Shown: positions 38,375 to 48,261 of the stretch, piece after piece
Layout of the letters: each line of letters starts with the position of its first letter
Position numbering within the stretch: position 1 is the stretch's first letter
The notes under the pieces: generated by a model
Databases searched by the model: none
What the model was told of the DNA's origin: nothing
Seen by the model: the letters and a program-made list of their open reading frames with translations, nothing else
Assembly (NCBI RefSeq): GCF_000320505.1
Contig: NZ_BAGX02000020.1
Location: forward strand, 290,573 to 354,572
Source of the DNA: Methanobrevibacter boviskoreani JH1
GTDB lineage: Archaea > Methanobacteriota > Methanobacteria > Methanobacteriales > Methanobacteriaceae
Reading direction: 5' to 3'
Length of the DNA: 64,000 nt
Made by a program: the position numbers and the translations under genes

Positions 38375-39178
38375 CTAACTATCTAAAAAGTCATCTATTA
38401 GCCATGAGGATATGCTTATATTTGATCTTCTTTCAATCTCATCTTTACTAAACCATCTTGCCTTTAAAATCTCAAAATTATCTACTTTTATCTCCCCGCT
38501 ATCATATTCAGCTGTAAAACCTACCATTAGGGAATTTGGAAATGGCCATGATTGGCTTGCAAAGTATTTGACATTCTTGATATTGATGCCTACCTCCTCT
38601 TTAACTTCCCTGTGTACTGCTTCCTCAAGTGTTTCTCCAGCCTCTACAAAACCTGCAAGTATTGTATATTGTTTTATTTTGTAGTAGCTATGATATGCCA
38701 TCAGGAGTTTATCGTCTTTTCTAATGGCTACAATTATTGCAGGTGCTATTCTTGTAAAGTTTATATGGCCACATTCTGGACATTTGAGCATCATTAGATC
38801 ATCATCCATAACATTATGTGTTCCGCATACTCCACAATATTGGTGATTCTTATACCAATCCAAGATTTGTACTGCCCTTCCACCTATTAAAAAAAGTTCA
38901 TCGTCTATTGGAAATACGTCTGTTAAGTTGTAAAATTTCTCGCTACTTTCTACAATATCTACAACAAATGCTGGCTTATTCTTAAAAGTTCCAATATATA
39001 ATGAGAAATTCACGTTAAATTTCTTATTTAGTTCCTCTTCGTTGATTAAAGGAAGTTCATTCTTTTCATTTAAGTATAATTCCCTATTATAAAAGATAAA
39101 ATAGTATGAATCCTCTTCTGTTTTGTAGTTTTCCTTGAAATCTATACTATAGTTATCATATAAACTTTTTTTTATCAT
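38375..39178 (-). CDS. nudC: NAD(H) diphosphatase / NAD-decapping Nudix enzyme
   Basis: 267-aa NudC-type Nudix hydrolase, cleaving NADH/NAD+ (and NAD caps on RNA in bacteria). A zinc ribbon (YCGVCGTHNV ... LKCPECGHINF) precedes the Nudix box GFVEAGETLEEAVHREVKEE VGI, and the NADH-specific SQSWPFPNSLMVGF follows it. The N-terminal domain (1-110) is divergent. NudC is mainly bacterial, so lateral acquisition by an ancestor is plausible, though base composition is local-like. Confidence 0.93.
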   Translation of the reverse strand: MIKKSLYDNYSIDFKENYKTEEDSYYFIFYNRELYLNEKNELPLINEEELNKKFNVNFSLYIGTFKNKPAFVVDIVESSEKFYNLTDVFPIDDELFLIGGRAVQILDWYKNHQYCGVCGTHNVMDDDLMMLKCPECGHINFTRIAPAIIVAIRKDDKLLMAYHSYYKIKQYTILAGFVEAGETLEEAVHREVKEEVGINIKNVKYFASQSWPFPNSLMVGFTAEYDSGEIKVDNFEILKARWFSKDEIERRSNISISSWLIDDFLDS

Positions 39179-39310
39179 ATATAATAGTATTATTTTATAT
39201 AATTAAAATCTTTCATTTTTAAGATAGGTTTATATACTATTATAACATATCAATTTTTAATATATGTCAAAAAAATACATATATTGTTTTTATATATAGG
39301 AGGTATTTCT

Positions 39311-39745
39311 TTGTCTGATGAGATTGATAATGATTTTTCAGATACTGAGTATGTTAATCATATAATGAATAAGGAAAACAAGACAATTGTCAATGGTTTT
39401 ACCCATTTATTGATTTTATGGTTTTTATCTAAGGAAGATCTCCATGGTTATGCTTTAATGAAAAGATTAAATGAATTTTTCTCTCCTCAAATAGAATGTG
39501 GTTTTGTAAAGAAAGTCAGTTCTAGTAAGATCTATCCCATCTTGTCTGATATGGAAGAATATAAGATAATTGAAGGGGAATGGAAAGTCCAATCTTCTAA
39601 GAATATTAAAGTTTATCATTTAACTAATAGAGGTGAATTGATTTTAGAAGATATCTCAAAGAAAATTCAATATGTATACTCTATAAAGAATCCTTTATGG
39701 CAAGAATTTTTCCAAGATATATTCAAAGGTTCAAATGGAAAATAA
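39311..39745 (+). CDS. PadR-family transcriptional regulator
   Basis: 144-aa winged-helix regulator. Core: TIVNGFTHLLILWFLSKEDL, HGYALMKRLNEFFS, SSSKIYPILSDMEEYKIIEG and YHLTNRGELILEDISKKI. I place the start at TTG 39311: a perfect AGGAGGT (39298-39304) ends 6 nt before it, whereas the more upstream TTG (39284) has none. It heads a four-gene operon with an ABC-2 exporter and a beta-propeller protein, so it probably controls that exporter in response to a toxic or signalling ligand. Confidence 0.9.
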   Translation: MSDEIDNDFSDTEYVNHIMNKENKTIVNGFTHLLILWFLSKEDLHGYALMKRLNEFFSPQIECGFVKKVSSSKIYPILSDMEEYKIIEGEWKVQSSKNIKVYHLTNRGELILEDISKKIQYVYSIKNPLWQEFFQDIFKGSNGK

Positions 39746-39755
39746 AGGTGTTTAA

Positions 39756-40853
39756 ATGAAAAATATTATTGAAACTTATGATTTAACTAAGAGATATAAG
39801 GATTTCACTGCTGTTAATTCATTAAATCTTCATATACCTAATAAAACTATCTTTGGTATGTTAGGTCCTAATGGTGCAGGTAAAACCACTACCATTAAAA
39901 TGCTTACCTGTCTTACTATACCTACCTCTGGAACTGCGAAGGTAGGGGGATATGATATATTAGAAAACCCGAATGAGGTTCGGGAATTATTAGGAATGGT
40001 CCCTCAACAAGTAAGTCTCTATAAAGACTTAACAGTTTGGGAAAATGCAGAATTATGTGCGGATTACTATGGGGTTCCAGTAGATGAAAAAGAAGATCGT
40101 ATTAACGAATTAATGGAACTTGTTGATATTTCTTATGCTAAGGATAAATTGATAGGTAAAATGTCAGGTGGTCAAAAACAAAAAGCATCATTAGTTGCTA
40201 GTTTAGTTCATAGACCAGAAATATTGTTTTTAGATGAACCAACCATTGGTTTAGATCCCACTACCAAACGTATATTATGGAATCTTATTGAGGAATTAAA
40301 TGACGATGGTCATACAATTATCCTATGTTCCCATGATATGCATGAGGTGGATATGTTATGTGATAATGTTGGAATTATAAGTACTGGAAATCTAGTGGCT
40401 TATGATTCACCTACAGGATTAAAAGATACTCTTATTCGTCGTCAAAGAGAGGAATATGAATCTTTAAAAGATACATTGGCACTTATTCAAGATGAAAATA
40501 ATACAGATGACAAATCTAGTAAATCTGATAGGGAAATAGAAAATAGTGAAGCTTTAAAGATTCAACAAGATTCATTATTTAAGTATAGGGAAATGTCGTT
40601 TTTAGTGGACGATTTAAATCAGGATCTATTAAAAACTTTAAGAGCAAATAAATATGTTCATAGTGTTGAGGTAAATGATTCAGGTAGAATAATCCTTGAA
40701 ATAGATAAATTTGAGGATAAGGCTGTTCGATCTGTTCTTAAAACTTTGGTTAAAAACAAGGCTAAAGTCAGTTCAATTTCTACAGAGGAACCTTCACTTG
40801 AGGATGTATTTATGAAAACTACTTCCGAAGTTGAATTGGGACCAAGGGCTTGA
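39756..40853 (+). CDS. ABC transporter ATP-binding protein (ABC-2 type exporter)
   Basis: 365-aa ATPase. Walker A LGPNGAGKTTTIKML, Q-loop MVPQQVSLYKDLTVWENAEL, signature MSGGQKQKASLVASLVHRPE, Walker B ILFLDEPTIGLDPTTKR and H-loop ILCSHDMHEVDML are all intact. The C-terminal part (about 225-365) is an extension with a charged low-complexity insert (DENNTDDKSSKSDREIEN) and an ABC-2-associated domain ending SSISTEEPSLEDVFMKTT. AAAGGTG sits across the end of the regulator gene, so the genes are coupled. It partners the permease that follows. Confidence 0.95.
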   Translation: MKNIIETYDLTKRYKDFTAVNSLNLHIPNKTIFGMLGPNGAGKTTTIKMLTCLTIPTSGTAKVGGYDILENPNEVRELLGMVPQQVSLYKDLTVWENAELCADYYGVPVDEKEDRINELMELVDISYAKDKLIGKMSGGQKQKASLVASLVHRPEILFLDEPTIGLDPTTKRILWNLIEELNDDGHTIILCSHDMHEVDMLCDNVGIISTGNLVAYDSPTGLKDTLIRRQREEYESLKDTLALIQDENNTDDKSSKSDREIENSEALKIQQDSLFKYREMSFLVDDLNQDLLKTLRANKYVHSVEVNDSGRIILEIDKFEDKAVRSVLKTLVKNKAKVSSISTEEPSLEDVFMKTTSEVELGPRA

Positions 40854-40857
40854 TACT

Positions 40858-42021
40858 ATGGATTTAGAATATAGAAAATTATATTGGATGATTAAAAAAG
40901 AGTGGTTAAGTCTTAAAAGACATCCCTCCAGATTAGTGGCTATTATCATATTTCCAATAATCATGATTCTATTATTTGGATATGGTATGGGTGGAGACTT
41001 GACAAACTTACCTGTTGTAGTTGTTTCTCAATCTGACGGTCATCTAACTGACCAGACTTTAACAGATATAAAAGCCAATGATGCCTTTTCTGTTGTTGAT
41101 ATTATAGACAATGTAGATGATGGAAAGGCAATGGTGGATAGTGGTAAGGTTAAAGCGGCTATTATACTGCCTTCAAATTATGATGATAATGACACGACTC
41201 AGAAGACGGCCACATTGTATTTGGATTCCTCAGATCAAATGGCATCACAGGTTTTAATTCCAAGTTCACAGCAAATATTTAACCAGATATCTATTAATGA
41301 ACTTCAATCCTCTAACTCAAACTTAGAGGTACAGAATTCAACAAATACTAATCCGGTATCCTCACAGATAAACAGTGCTAAATCCTCAATTAGTATTCAA
41401 ATTAATAAGATATATGGTGATATTAAATATATTGACTTTTTAGTTCCTGCAGTTCTAGCTATGACTGTCATGATGAGTTGTATGATGGGTATGGGTGCAG
41501 CCATTGCTGGAGAACGTGAAACCGGAGAATTGGCTAGATTATTCATGACTCCTACATCTGTTGCTACAGTTATAGGTGGTAAGATTTTAGCCAAGTTATC
41601 AGTGGAAATGATGAGGGCAATTGTTTTATTGGTTGCGGCTATTATTCTCTTTAGTATTACTATTAAAGGAGGTATATTACAAACATTGTTATTACTCTTC
41701 ATAGGAGCGTTATGTTTTGTTGGTTTTGGAGTGGCTTTATCTGCAAGGGCACAGACCCAGGAAGATTATTCCCAAATGGTAATGCCGTTTTCAATGCCGA
41801 TGATGTTTGTGTCAGGAGTATTCTATCCTATAGAAACTATGCCTTGGATATTCCAGAAAATTGCATATATATTTCCGCTAACTTATTTAAATGATGCTAT
41901 GAGGGCTGTTATGATTCAAGGACGTCCTTTATCTTCAGTATGGTTGGATATTTTAATATTATTAGGATTCACTTTATTGTTCTTCCTTATTGGAGTTAAA
42001 AGATTTAATAGAGATGTATAA
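40858..42021 (+). CDS. ABC-2 type permease
   Basis: 387-aa integral membrane subunit. The layout is typical of ABC-2: one N-terminal helix (residues about 20-45, SRLVAIIIFPIIMILLFGYG), a large extracellular domain (about 46-185), then five helices including AVLAMTVMMSCMMGMGAAIA, ERETGELARLFMTPTSVATV and VMPFSMPMMFVSGVFYPIET, and a last helix LILLGFTLLFFLIGVKRF. I start it at ATG 40858, 5 bp after the ATPase stop; the more upstream TTG overlaps the ATPase. The exported substrate is unknown. Confidence 0.93.
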   Translation: MDLEYRKLYWMIKKEWLSLKRHPSRLVAIIIFPIIMILLFGYGMGGDLTNLPVVVVSQSDGHLTDQTLTDIKANDAFSVVDIIDNVDDGKAMVDSGKVKAAIILPSNYDDNDTTQKTATLYLDSSDQMASQVLIPSSQQIFNQISINELQSSNSNLEVQNSTNTNPVSSQINSAKSSISIQINKIYGDIKYIDFLVPAVLAMTVMMSCMMGMGAAIAGERETGELARLFMTPTSVATVIGGKILAKLSVEMMRAIVLLVAAIILFSITIKGGILQTLLLLFIGALCFVGFGVALSARAQTQEDYSQMVMPFSMPMMFVSGVFYPIETMPWIFQKIAYIFPLTYLNDAMRAVMIQGRPLSSVWLDILILLGFTLLFFLIGVKRFNRDV

Positions 42022-42032
42022 TTGGTGATATT

Positions 42033-43304
42033 ATGTTTAAATCTAAGAAATTATTTTATGTATTATTGATATTTTTATCATTATCATTGGTTTTAAGTCC
42101 TATAAGTAGTGCAGATTGGCCTATGTTTCAAAAATCCCCAGATCATGTTGGTTATGTAGATGAGCCTAGCGATTTTGTAAATAATCTATGGACTATCAAT
42201 CTCGGCTCTAACACTAACTCAACACCAATTGTCAAAGATGATACTTTATATGCAATATCAAATGACGGAGTTTTACATTCTATTGATTTAAAAAATGGTA
42301 CTGTTAATTGGACCTATAAATTCTCAAATTCCATTTCAACAAGTCCTGTAATCAAAGGGGATATTCTATATGTTGGAGATTTAAATGGTAATTTCTATGC
42401 TTTTAATACCTCTTCAAAAACATTGAAATGGACATTCTCTAATCCGAAACCTATAGAATCATCAGCTGTTGTTGATAAAAACAATGTTTATGTAACTGCA
42501 GATAATGGTCATGTATACTCTCTTGATATTAAAGACGGAGATAAGAAATGGGATAAGGAAATAGGTGGTAAATTAAAATCTTCACCTGTCGTTTCTAGTG
42601 GTACCATTTATTTCGGTTCTACAAATGGTGGAGTTTATGCATTAAAAACTAGTGACGGATCTTCAAAATGGAATTTCACTACTGGTGATGCAGTACTTGC
42701 TTCCCCAGCTGTTAAAGGTGATAGATTAGCTATTGGTTCTGTAGATAATACATTTTATGTAATCAATACAAGTAATGGAAATCTGATATGGAAGGAAGAG
42801 ATGGCCAATAAGGTTGTATCCTCAGCATCTATTGACGAATATAACAATAATATTTATGTTGGAGATGATTCTGGAAACATGACCTGTTTTGATTTAAGGG
42901 ATGGAAAAACCAAATGGTCATATCAAACAGGTGGCTCAGTACAGTCTACACCTGCATTTTATAATGACACTATAGCATTTACATCTAATGACGGATCTTT
43001 ATATATATTAAATAAATTTTCAGGTAAGGAGAATATGACCTATGGTCCAGGATACTATCTCTTTAATTCAAAGATTACAAGCTCTCCTGTTATTATAGGA
43101 AATACTCTAATCTTAACAGCTAATGATGGAAATGTATATTCACTTAATCTTTTAAAACAGAGTACTCCAATATCCGTATATGTATGGTATGATATTATAA
43201 TTATAATCGTTTTAATTATAATTATTGGCGTTTTAATTTCCTTAAATAAAAAGAGAAAAGCTAAAAAACCTATAAAAAAGAAACAATATAAGAAATTTCA
43301 ATAG
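42033..43304 (+). CDS. Exported PQQ-like beta-propeller protein with C-terminal anchor
   Basis: 423-aa protein with a signal peptide (KKLFYVLLIFLSLSLVLSPI), a beta-propeller of about seven PQQ-like repeats (recurring LYVGDLNGNFYAFNTSSKTL, GHVYSLDIKDGDKKWDKEIG, GGVYALKTSDGSSKWNFTTG, GSLYILNKFSGKEN) and a C-terminal transmembrane helix (about 385-408) with a basic cytoplasmic tail KKRKAKKPIKKKQYKK. It resembles BamB-like scaffolds. GGTGAT precedes its ATG, 11 bp after the permease gene, so it belongs to the exporter operon and may act as an external receptor or scaffold. Confidence 0.9.
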   Translation: MFKSKKLFYVLLIFLSLSLVLSPISSADWPMFQKSPDHVGYVDEPSDFVNNLWTINLGSNTNSTPIVKDDTLYAISNDGVLHSIDLKNGTVNWTYKFSNSISTSPVIKGDILYVGDLNGNFYAFNTSSKTLKWTFSNPKPIESSAVVDKNNVYVTADNGHVYSLDIKDGDKKWDKEIGGKLKSSPVVSSGTIYFGSTNGGVYALKTSDGSSKWNFTTGDAVLASPAVKGDRLAIGSVDNTFYVINTSNGNLIWKEEMANKVVSSASIDEYNNNIYVGDDSGNMTCFDLRDGKTKWSYQTGGSVQSTPAFYNDTIAFTSNDGSLYILNKFSGKENMTYGPGYYLFNSKITSSPVIIGNTLILTANDGNVYSLNLLKQSTPISVYVWYDIIIIIVLIIIIGVLISLNKKRKAKKPIKKKQYKKFQ

Positions 43305-43737
43305 ATAATAATTTTATATTATTATCTTTATTTTTTTAAGGCACTTTATTATAAGTTATAAGTTATAACTCTTCTTTTAATTTTATTGCTATTATTAAGA
43401 TTCTAAAAAATACTATTTTTTCATAAGCCTTCTATTATAAGTTATTAGTTATAACTTATTTTTTTTATTTTGCTAGTTTTTCTTATTAGATTTTAGAAAA
43501 CTAAATTTTATTTTTCTAATTAAGTTAATATAAGTTATAAGTTATAAGCAATTTTTCTAATTTTATTTATTTCTTATTAAATTTTAAAAAAAGTAATTTT
43601 AATATTTTATTATAAGTTATAAGTTATAAGATATCTTTTTGATCTTATTAGCTATTTTATTTGATTTTGAAAATTAGTATTTTTTAATTTGAGAATTATT
43701 TATTTTAAAAAAAGGAAAAAGATTGAATAAAATAAAT
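43305..43737. repeat. Heptad-repeat cluster B (four units) between convergent genes
   Basis: Four units, mostly in G orientation: TTATAAGTTATAAGTTATAA exactly at 43349-43368, a variant at 43435-43458 (TTATAAGTTATTAGTTATAA plus CTTA), one-mismatch copy at 43528-43547, exact at 43610-43629. Spacing is 81-93 bp. The cluster lies between the 3' ends of the beta-propeller gene and alba, so no promoter is expected here. These are the reverse complement of the main array units. Confidence 0.9.
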
Positions 43738-44016
43738 TTATTCATTTTTTATAAGAGGTATAGTTATACTAGATACATTGGAGACTCTTCCATCTGCATT
43801 TTCAATTTCCTCTGTTGCAGTTTTAATTTCTCCAATACTTGCATTTGGTACAAATCTATTTGTAGCTATTTCTGCTACATCTACAGCTCTATTTATAGCT
43901 CTTCCTCTAGCTTTTAATATTACTTCGTTTTTACCATTATTTACTTGTGTTACTACTGCTAATACATAGTTCATTACTGGTTTGTTACCGATATAAATTA
44001 TATTTTCTTCGCTCAT
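43738..44016 (-). CDS. albA: Alba, archaeal chromatin / RNA-binding protein
   Basis: 92-aa Alba protein (Alba/Sac10b). The family core is clear: [40 protein letters not shown] and the tail [20 protein letters not shown]. Alba coats DNA and RNA and is controlled by acetylation in some archaea. GGTGA lies just before the ATG. It sits inside the heptad-repeat region, with repeat clusters on both sides; this may be accidental or may link a chromatin protein to a candidate centromere. Confidence 0.96.
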   Translation of the reverse strand: MSEENIIYIGNKPVMNYVLAVVTQVNNGKNEVILKARGRAINRAVDVAEIATNRFVPNASIGEIKTATEEIENADGRVSNVSSITIPLIKNE

Positions 44017-44055
44017 TTTTTCACCAATAGTTTGTAATTAGTTAATTAATAAAGA

Positions 44056-45600
44056 TTATTCATTTAATTCTTTTTTGATTATTAATAGTTTATTTACAGC
44101 ATTTATTACTGCTTGTACACTTGCTTTGATAATATCTTCATTAGCAGATCTACCTGTTGCTATGTTGCCTTTCTTATCATTGACTCTTACAAACACTTCT
44201 CCTAAAGCATCTGTACCACCATTAATTGCTTCAATATGGTATTGTTCTAATTCAAATGATGTTGTGTCTTGAATTAATGATTCAATAGCATTTAATGCTG
44301 CGTCAACAGGACCAACTCCAGTTTCTGCTTTTTCTTTAACTTTGTCATTAATTGTTAATCTGACTGTTGCTGTAGGTGAAACATTGTCCCCACTTGTTAC
44401 AGATAAACCTGATAGTTCAACTATTTTCTCTTTTGAGGTATTCATCTCAGATAATGCAATTGCTTTTAAATCGTCATCAGTAATTGATTTTCCTTTATCA
44501 CCTAATGCTTTTACACGTTCTAATACATCATCTAATTGCTTATCTGATAGTTTTATATTAAATTCCTCTAGTTTACCTTTAATAGCATGTCCACCACTTT
44601 GTTTTCCTAAAACAATTCTTCTGGTTTGACCTACCATTTCAGGACTAATTGCTTCATAAGTACCTGCATTTTCCATAATTCCATGTACGTGAATACCGGA
44701 TTCATGTGCAAATGCATTCTTACCTACTATAGCTTTGTTTGGAGGTAAGTTCATACCTGTTACTCTTGATACAAAGTCAGATATATCATAAATTTTAGTA
44801 GTATCTACATCCATAGGATGGTGATATTCTAAGATTAAGCTCATTACAGTTTCTTCAAGTGATGCATTTCCAGCTCTTTCACCAATACCATTTATTGTTG
44901 CATGGAATTGATCTGCACCTGCTTCTAATCCCATTAGAGTATTAGCCACAGCAAGACCAAAATCATTGTGGAAATGAGTACTAATTGGAATGTTGATTTC
45001 TTGTTTTAAATCATAGATTAAAGTTTTAGCATCCATTGGAGTAAGAACTCCTACAGTATCTGGAACATTTATTACATCTGCTCCAGCTTCTTCAGCTGCT
45101 TTATAAACTTCTACAAGATAATCCCATTCGGTTCTTGTTGCATCCTCTGCTGAAAATTCCACAGTAAGTCCATGATCTTTACAATATTCGATTGTGTTTA
45201 TAGTTTTCTCTTTAACTTTTTCTTTAGACATTTTGAGTTTATAATCCCTATGAAGTGGGCTTGTTCCAATAAATGTGTGAACATAATCTAAATCACAATC
45301 TAATACTGCATCAACATCTGCTTTAACTGCACGTGCTAATCCACAAATTGTACTATTCAATCCTAAAGCTTTAACTTTTTTAGCAGTTTCTTTTTCTCCT
45401 TCTGATGCTCTTGGAAATCCTATTTCCATCTTGTCTACACCGAGAATATCTAATTTTTCAGCTATCTCAATTTTCTCATCTACTGTTAAAGCTACTCCAG
45501 GAGATTGTTCTCCGTCACGTAAAGTAGTATCGAAGATTGTTATTTTCTCTGGCATATTTTCATATAAATCGTCCATTTTATACACTGGTTTTCTATTCAT
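44056..45600 (-). CDS. leuA: 2-isopropylmalate synthase (or citramalate synthase)
   Basis: 514-aa HMGL-like acyltransferase: [80 protein letters not shown] and [22 protein letters not shown]-terminal LeuA-dimer regulatory domain covers about 385-510 ([37 protein letters not shown]), implying feedback inhibition. It condenses acetyl-CoA with 2-oxoisovalerate (leucine) or with pyruvate (isoleucine by citramalate, CimA); archaeal paralogues are hard to separate by eye. GGAGG precedes the ATG. Confidence 0.88.
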   Translation of the reverse strand: MNRKPVYKMDDLYENMPEKITIFDTTLRDGEQSPGVALTVDEKIEIAEKLDILGVDKMEIGFPRASEGEKETAKKVKALGLNSTICGLARAVKADVDAVLDCDLDYVHTFIGTSPLHRDYKLKMSKEKVKEKTINTIEYCKDHGLTVEFSAEDATRTEWDYLVEVYKAAEEAGADVINVPDTVGVLTPMDAKTLIYDLKQEINIPISTHFHNDFGLAVANTLMGLEAGADQFHATINGIGERAGNASLEETVMSLILEYHHPMDVDTTKIYDISDFVSRVTGMNLPPNKAIVGKNAFAHESGIHVHGIMENAGTYEAISPEMVGQTRRIVLGKQSGGHAIKGKLEEFNIKLSDKQLDDVLERVKALGDKGKSITDDDLKAIALSEMNTSKEKIVELSGLSVTSGDNVSPTATVRLTINDKVKEKAETGVGPVDAALNAIESLIQDTTSFELEQYHIEAINGGTDALGEVFVRVNDKKGNIATGRSANEDIIKASVQAVINAVNKLLIIKKELNE

Positions 45601-46188
45601 TTTAATCCTCCGATATACATTTTTTTTAGTACAATTTGTATTTTGTAGTTATATTTTTATTTATATATATAATTATATTTTATTATTTTTTCTTTAATTT
45701 TTTGTAAATCTTTAATTTTTTTAATTTTTTCATTTTCTAATGGTCTTATCTTTTATTTTTTTGGAATTTTTCACTTTTTTAACTTATAACTTATAACTTA
45801 TTTTTTTGTTAATTTTTCCTTTTTAGTTAATTTCTTAATTTAATTCTGTTATAACTTATACGTTTTATAATTTTTATTTTCTTATAAGTTTTAACTTATA
45901 ATATATTTTCAATTGTTTTTTTCTTTTTATAAGTTATAACTTATAATTTTTAATTAATTTCAGATTTAATTCAAGCTTTTTTGTATGTTTTAAAATATAT
46001 TTTTTAACTATTATAACTTATAACTTATAATTTTTGATTATTTTAGTTTTTTTATCTTTTAGTCTTTTATTCAAATATTTTTTTAATTATTATAACTTAT
46101 AACTTATAACTTAATTTTATTAGAAAACCTCAGTTTATTAAAATTGAATTTAAAAAATAAAAAAGTAGTTTTTTGTATATTGGATAAT
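45601..46188. repeat. Heptad-repeat cluster C (six units)
   Basis: Units at 45779-45800 positions (AACTTATAACTTATAACTTA), 45849-45860 (partial), 45882-45901 (inverted TTATAAGTTTTAACTTATAA), 45927-45946 (perfect 20-bp palindrome TTATAAGTTATAACTTATAA), 46011-46030 and 46090-46109 (both exact TTATAACTTATAACTTATAA). Main spacing is 70-84 bp, with 45882 as an extra unit. It lies upstream of leuA and downstream of the PHP gene, so the leuA promoter must be embedded at its left end. Confidence 0.9.
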
Positions 46189-46863
46189 TTACTGGTACAA
46201 TTTTCTTATATTTTTATCGAATAAGTATTTGCTTAATCTTATATTTGAGGTTCCCTTTCCACATGATTTAGTTTTTCTATGTTTAATTGCTTTTAAAACA
46301 CTATCGATATCTTTTTCACAATCTATCTCTGTGTAGCAATCCATTATAAAACCTTTAAAATGGGCGTCACTAGATCCTATTTCTGCTATATTCTTTTTTG
46401 ATGCAAGTTGTTTTCCCTTATAATTGGAATATCCAAATATAAATCTAGCATTTTTAGATTCCACTCCATCTATGTTTAAATCTGTATTTTTATATTTACA
46501 GAATAATCCATGTCTATAATAACAATATGGGTGCGGTACTATTGCAAGTCCACCTAAATCATGGATTTGGTCCACAGTTTCCTCAGGTGATAATCCTTTC
46601 TCTATTTTCTCTTCCACACCAAATCCTAATATATGTCCATATTCACTGCTGATTTCTATTGATGGAATTACAAATAAATCATCATTTTTTGTAAGTTCTC
46701 TTGCAACTTTTGAACCTTCTACTGTATTATGATCACTTAAAGCTATCATATCTAAATCTAATTCTTTGGATCTTTCAATAATCTCTTTAGGTGTGCTAAC
46801 TGCATCACTAGAGTATGTACTATGTATATGTGGATCAAGTTTTAACATATTTATCATATCCAT
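46189..46863 (-). CDS. PHP-domain phosphoesterase
   Basis: 224-aa metal-dependent PHP phosphoesterase. Motif I LDPHIHSTYSSDA, motif II MIALSDHNTVEGSKVA, motif III VIPSIEISSEYGHILGFG, then GLAIVPHPYCYYRHG and IGSSDAHFKG supply the His/Asp ligands. The start is uncertain among several in-frame Met codons (46863, 46857, 46848) and a TTG at 46872; I use the first ATG. It is downstream of the DUF1786 gene by about 30 bp on the same strand. The substrate is unknown. Confidence 0.85.
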   Translation of the reverse strand: MDMINMLKLDPHIHSTYSSDAVSTPKEIIERSKELDLDMIALSDHNTVEGSKVARELTKNDDLFVIPSIEISSEYGHILGFGVEEKIEKGLSPEETVDQIHDLGGLAIVPHPYCYYRHGLFCKYKNTDLNIDGVESKNARFIFGYSNYKGKQLASKKNIAEIGSSDAHFKGFIMDCYTEIDCEKDIDSVLKAIKHRKTKSCGKGTSNIRLSKYLFDKNIRKLYQ

Positions 46864-46892
46864 AATTGTCAAATATACTTCTTTTTTTATTT

Positions 46893-47951
46893 TTAGTTTA
46901 TATAATGTTTTAATGATTTGATTAATCCTATGGTTCCTGTCATCATCACATCACCACCAGGACATGCATGATGATAATCCAAACCTGTTTTTTCAATTAA
47001 ACCTCTTTTAGGACCTGATACAATTACTTTTTCAATATTTGATATTGGGTTTATTACATGTGCTCCATGACCATGGTCATTGTATATTTCTTCATTTGTA
47101 AGTGTACCATTTGCTAATTTTTTTACATATCTTTCTAGGGATTCTCCAGTAAGACTACTTGTATGATGTTCAAATACTCCCTGTATTTTTCCATTTTCAA
47201 TTGATGCTACTGTGGTATGTCCATTTCCTATATCCATAACAATATAACTGTTTAATTTCAATGCTTCCTCGTCATAGCACATTCCACATATTGATGCGAA
47301 TTTTGTATCCATTATTAATGGGGTATTCCTTATTTGCCACTTTGTTTCATTTTTTAACTTATTTTCTACAGATTTCATTCTACTGTAATATTCTGGTATA
47401 TTTCCATACCACCCGAACTCCTCAGGTTTTAGGGGATTTTCTAATTTCTCTCTAATCTTTTCAAATCTGAAATCCCTATCTCCCATGTTTTCATTATATC
47501 CATGATCCTGTACAGCTACCGCAATATAGTCAAAGTCAAAATCTAAGTCATACTCTTTTAAAAATCCAGCTAATTTGTCTATATCTATATCATTAAGTGA
47601 TATTCTAGTGTAATCTTTATACTTTTTGCTGTTTTTATCCTCATCATATACTACTTCTATACCATATGATTCTACCTGTTTCAAATCGTCCCTTATGGTT
47701 TTTGCGCAATATGATTCCATAGCTACATTGTATCCCTTGTCCATATGTTTCAATATAACATTTTTAAGTTTTCCACCTCCCATAATATTTCCTTCAAAGT
47801 AGATATCATCATTAATATTTTTGATTTTTTGAGCTATCAATATATGTGGTGAAGGTAAAACTACTTTTATAGAGTTTTCCACTTCCTTTTCCGTGTTATA
47901 ATATATTATATCTTGTGTTCCTGTTCCTACATCAATTGCCAATATTTTCAT
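46893..47951 (-). CDS. DUF1786 family protein, actin/ASKHA-like ATPase fold
   Basis: 352-aa DUF1786-family protein, sometimes annotated as pyruvate-formate-lyase-activating-like without support. Two phosphate-binding motifs of the actin/Hsp70/sugar-kinase fold are readable: LAIDVGTGTQDIIYY (residues about 4-18) and YIVMDIGNGHTTVASIENG (about 235-253), with a late VIVSGPKRGLIEKTG and HACPGGDVMMTGTIG. GAGGA precedes the ATG. It is divergent from parA across repeat cluster D. Function unknown; an ATP-driven role is an inference from the fold. Confidence 0.8.
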   Translation of the reverse strand: MKILAIDVGTGTQDIIYYNTEKEVENSIKVVLPSPHILIAQKIKNINDDIYFEGNIMGGGKLKNVILKHMDKGYNVAMESYCAKTIRDDLKQVESYGIEVVYDEDKNSKKYKDYTRISLNDIDIDKLAGFLKEYDLDFDFDYIAVAVQDHGYNENMGDRDFRFEKIREKLENPLKPEEFGWYGNIPEYYSRMKSVENKLKNETKWQIRNTPLIMDTKFASICGMCYDEEALKLNSYIVMDIGNGHTTVASIENGKIQGVFEHHTSSLTGESLERYVKKLANGTLTNEEIYNDHGHGAHVINPISNIEKVIVSGPKRGLIEKTGLDYHHACPGGDVMMTGTIGLIKSLKHYIN

Positions 47952-48261
47952 ACGAAATCCTCTGATTATTTATTAATATTACTATTTTGTTTTAATAATT
48001 TTTATAATTATCACTGTAATTTACTTATAACTTATAACTTAAAAGTTATTTCTTAAAAATTCTAACATATTATTTATAAGATATAAATTACAATATATAA
48101 GATATAAGTTAAAAGGTAACATTTTTCACTTATAATTTAAACTTAATAAGTTCTAATTTTTAACTTAAAATTTATAAGATTTCACTAAAATTGCTATTAC
48201 TTAGAATTTATAAGTTTTAATTTGTCATTTAAACTTGTTAATAATCATATGGAGTTTATAT
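47952..48261. repeat. Degenerate heptad-repeat cluster D in the parA promoter region
   Basis: Upstream of parA: CTTATAACTTATAACTT at 48024-48040, then weaker units TTATAAGATATAA (48074-48086), ATATAAGATATAAGTT (48095-48110), CTTATAATTTAAACTTAATA (48128-48147), and TTTATAAG words near 48171 and 48208. Its position between divergent parA and DUF1786 promoters would suit autoregulation of parA by the same DNA-binding factor. Confidence 0.75.
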
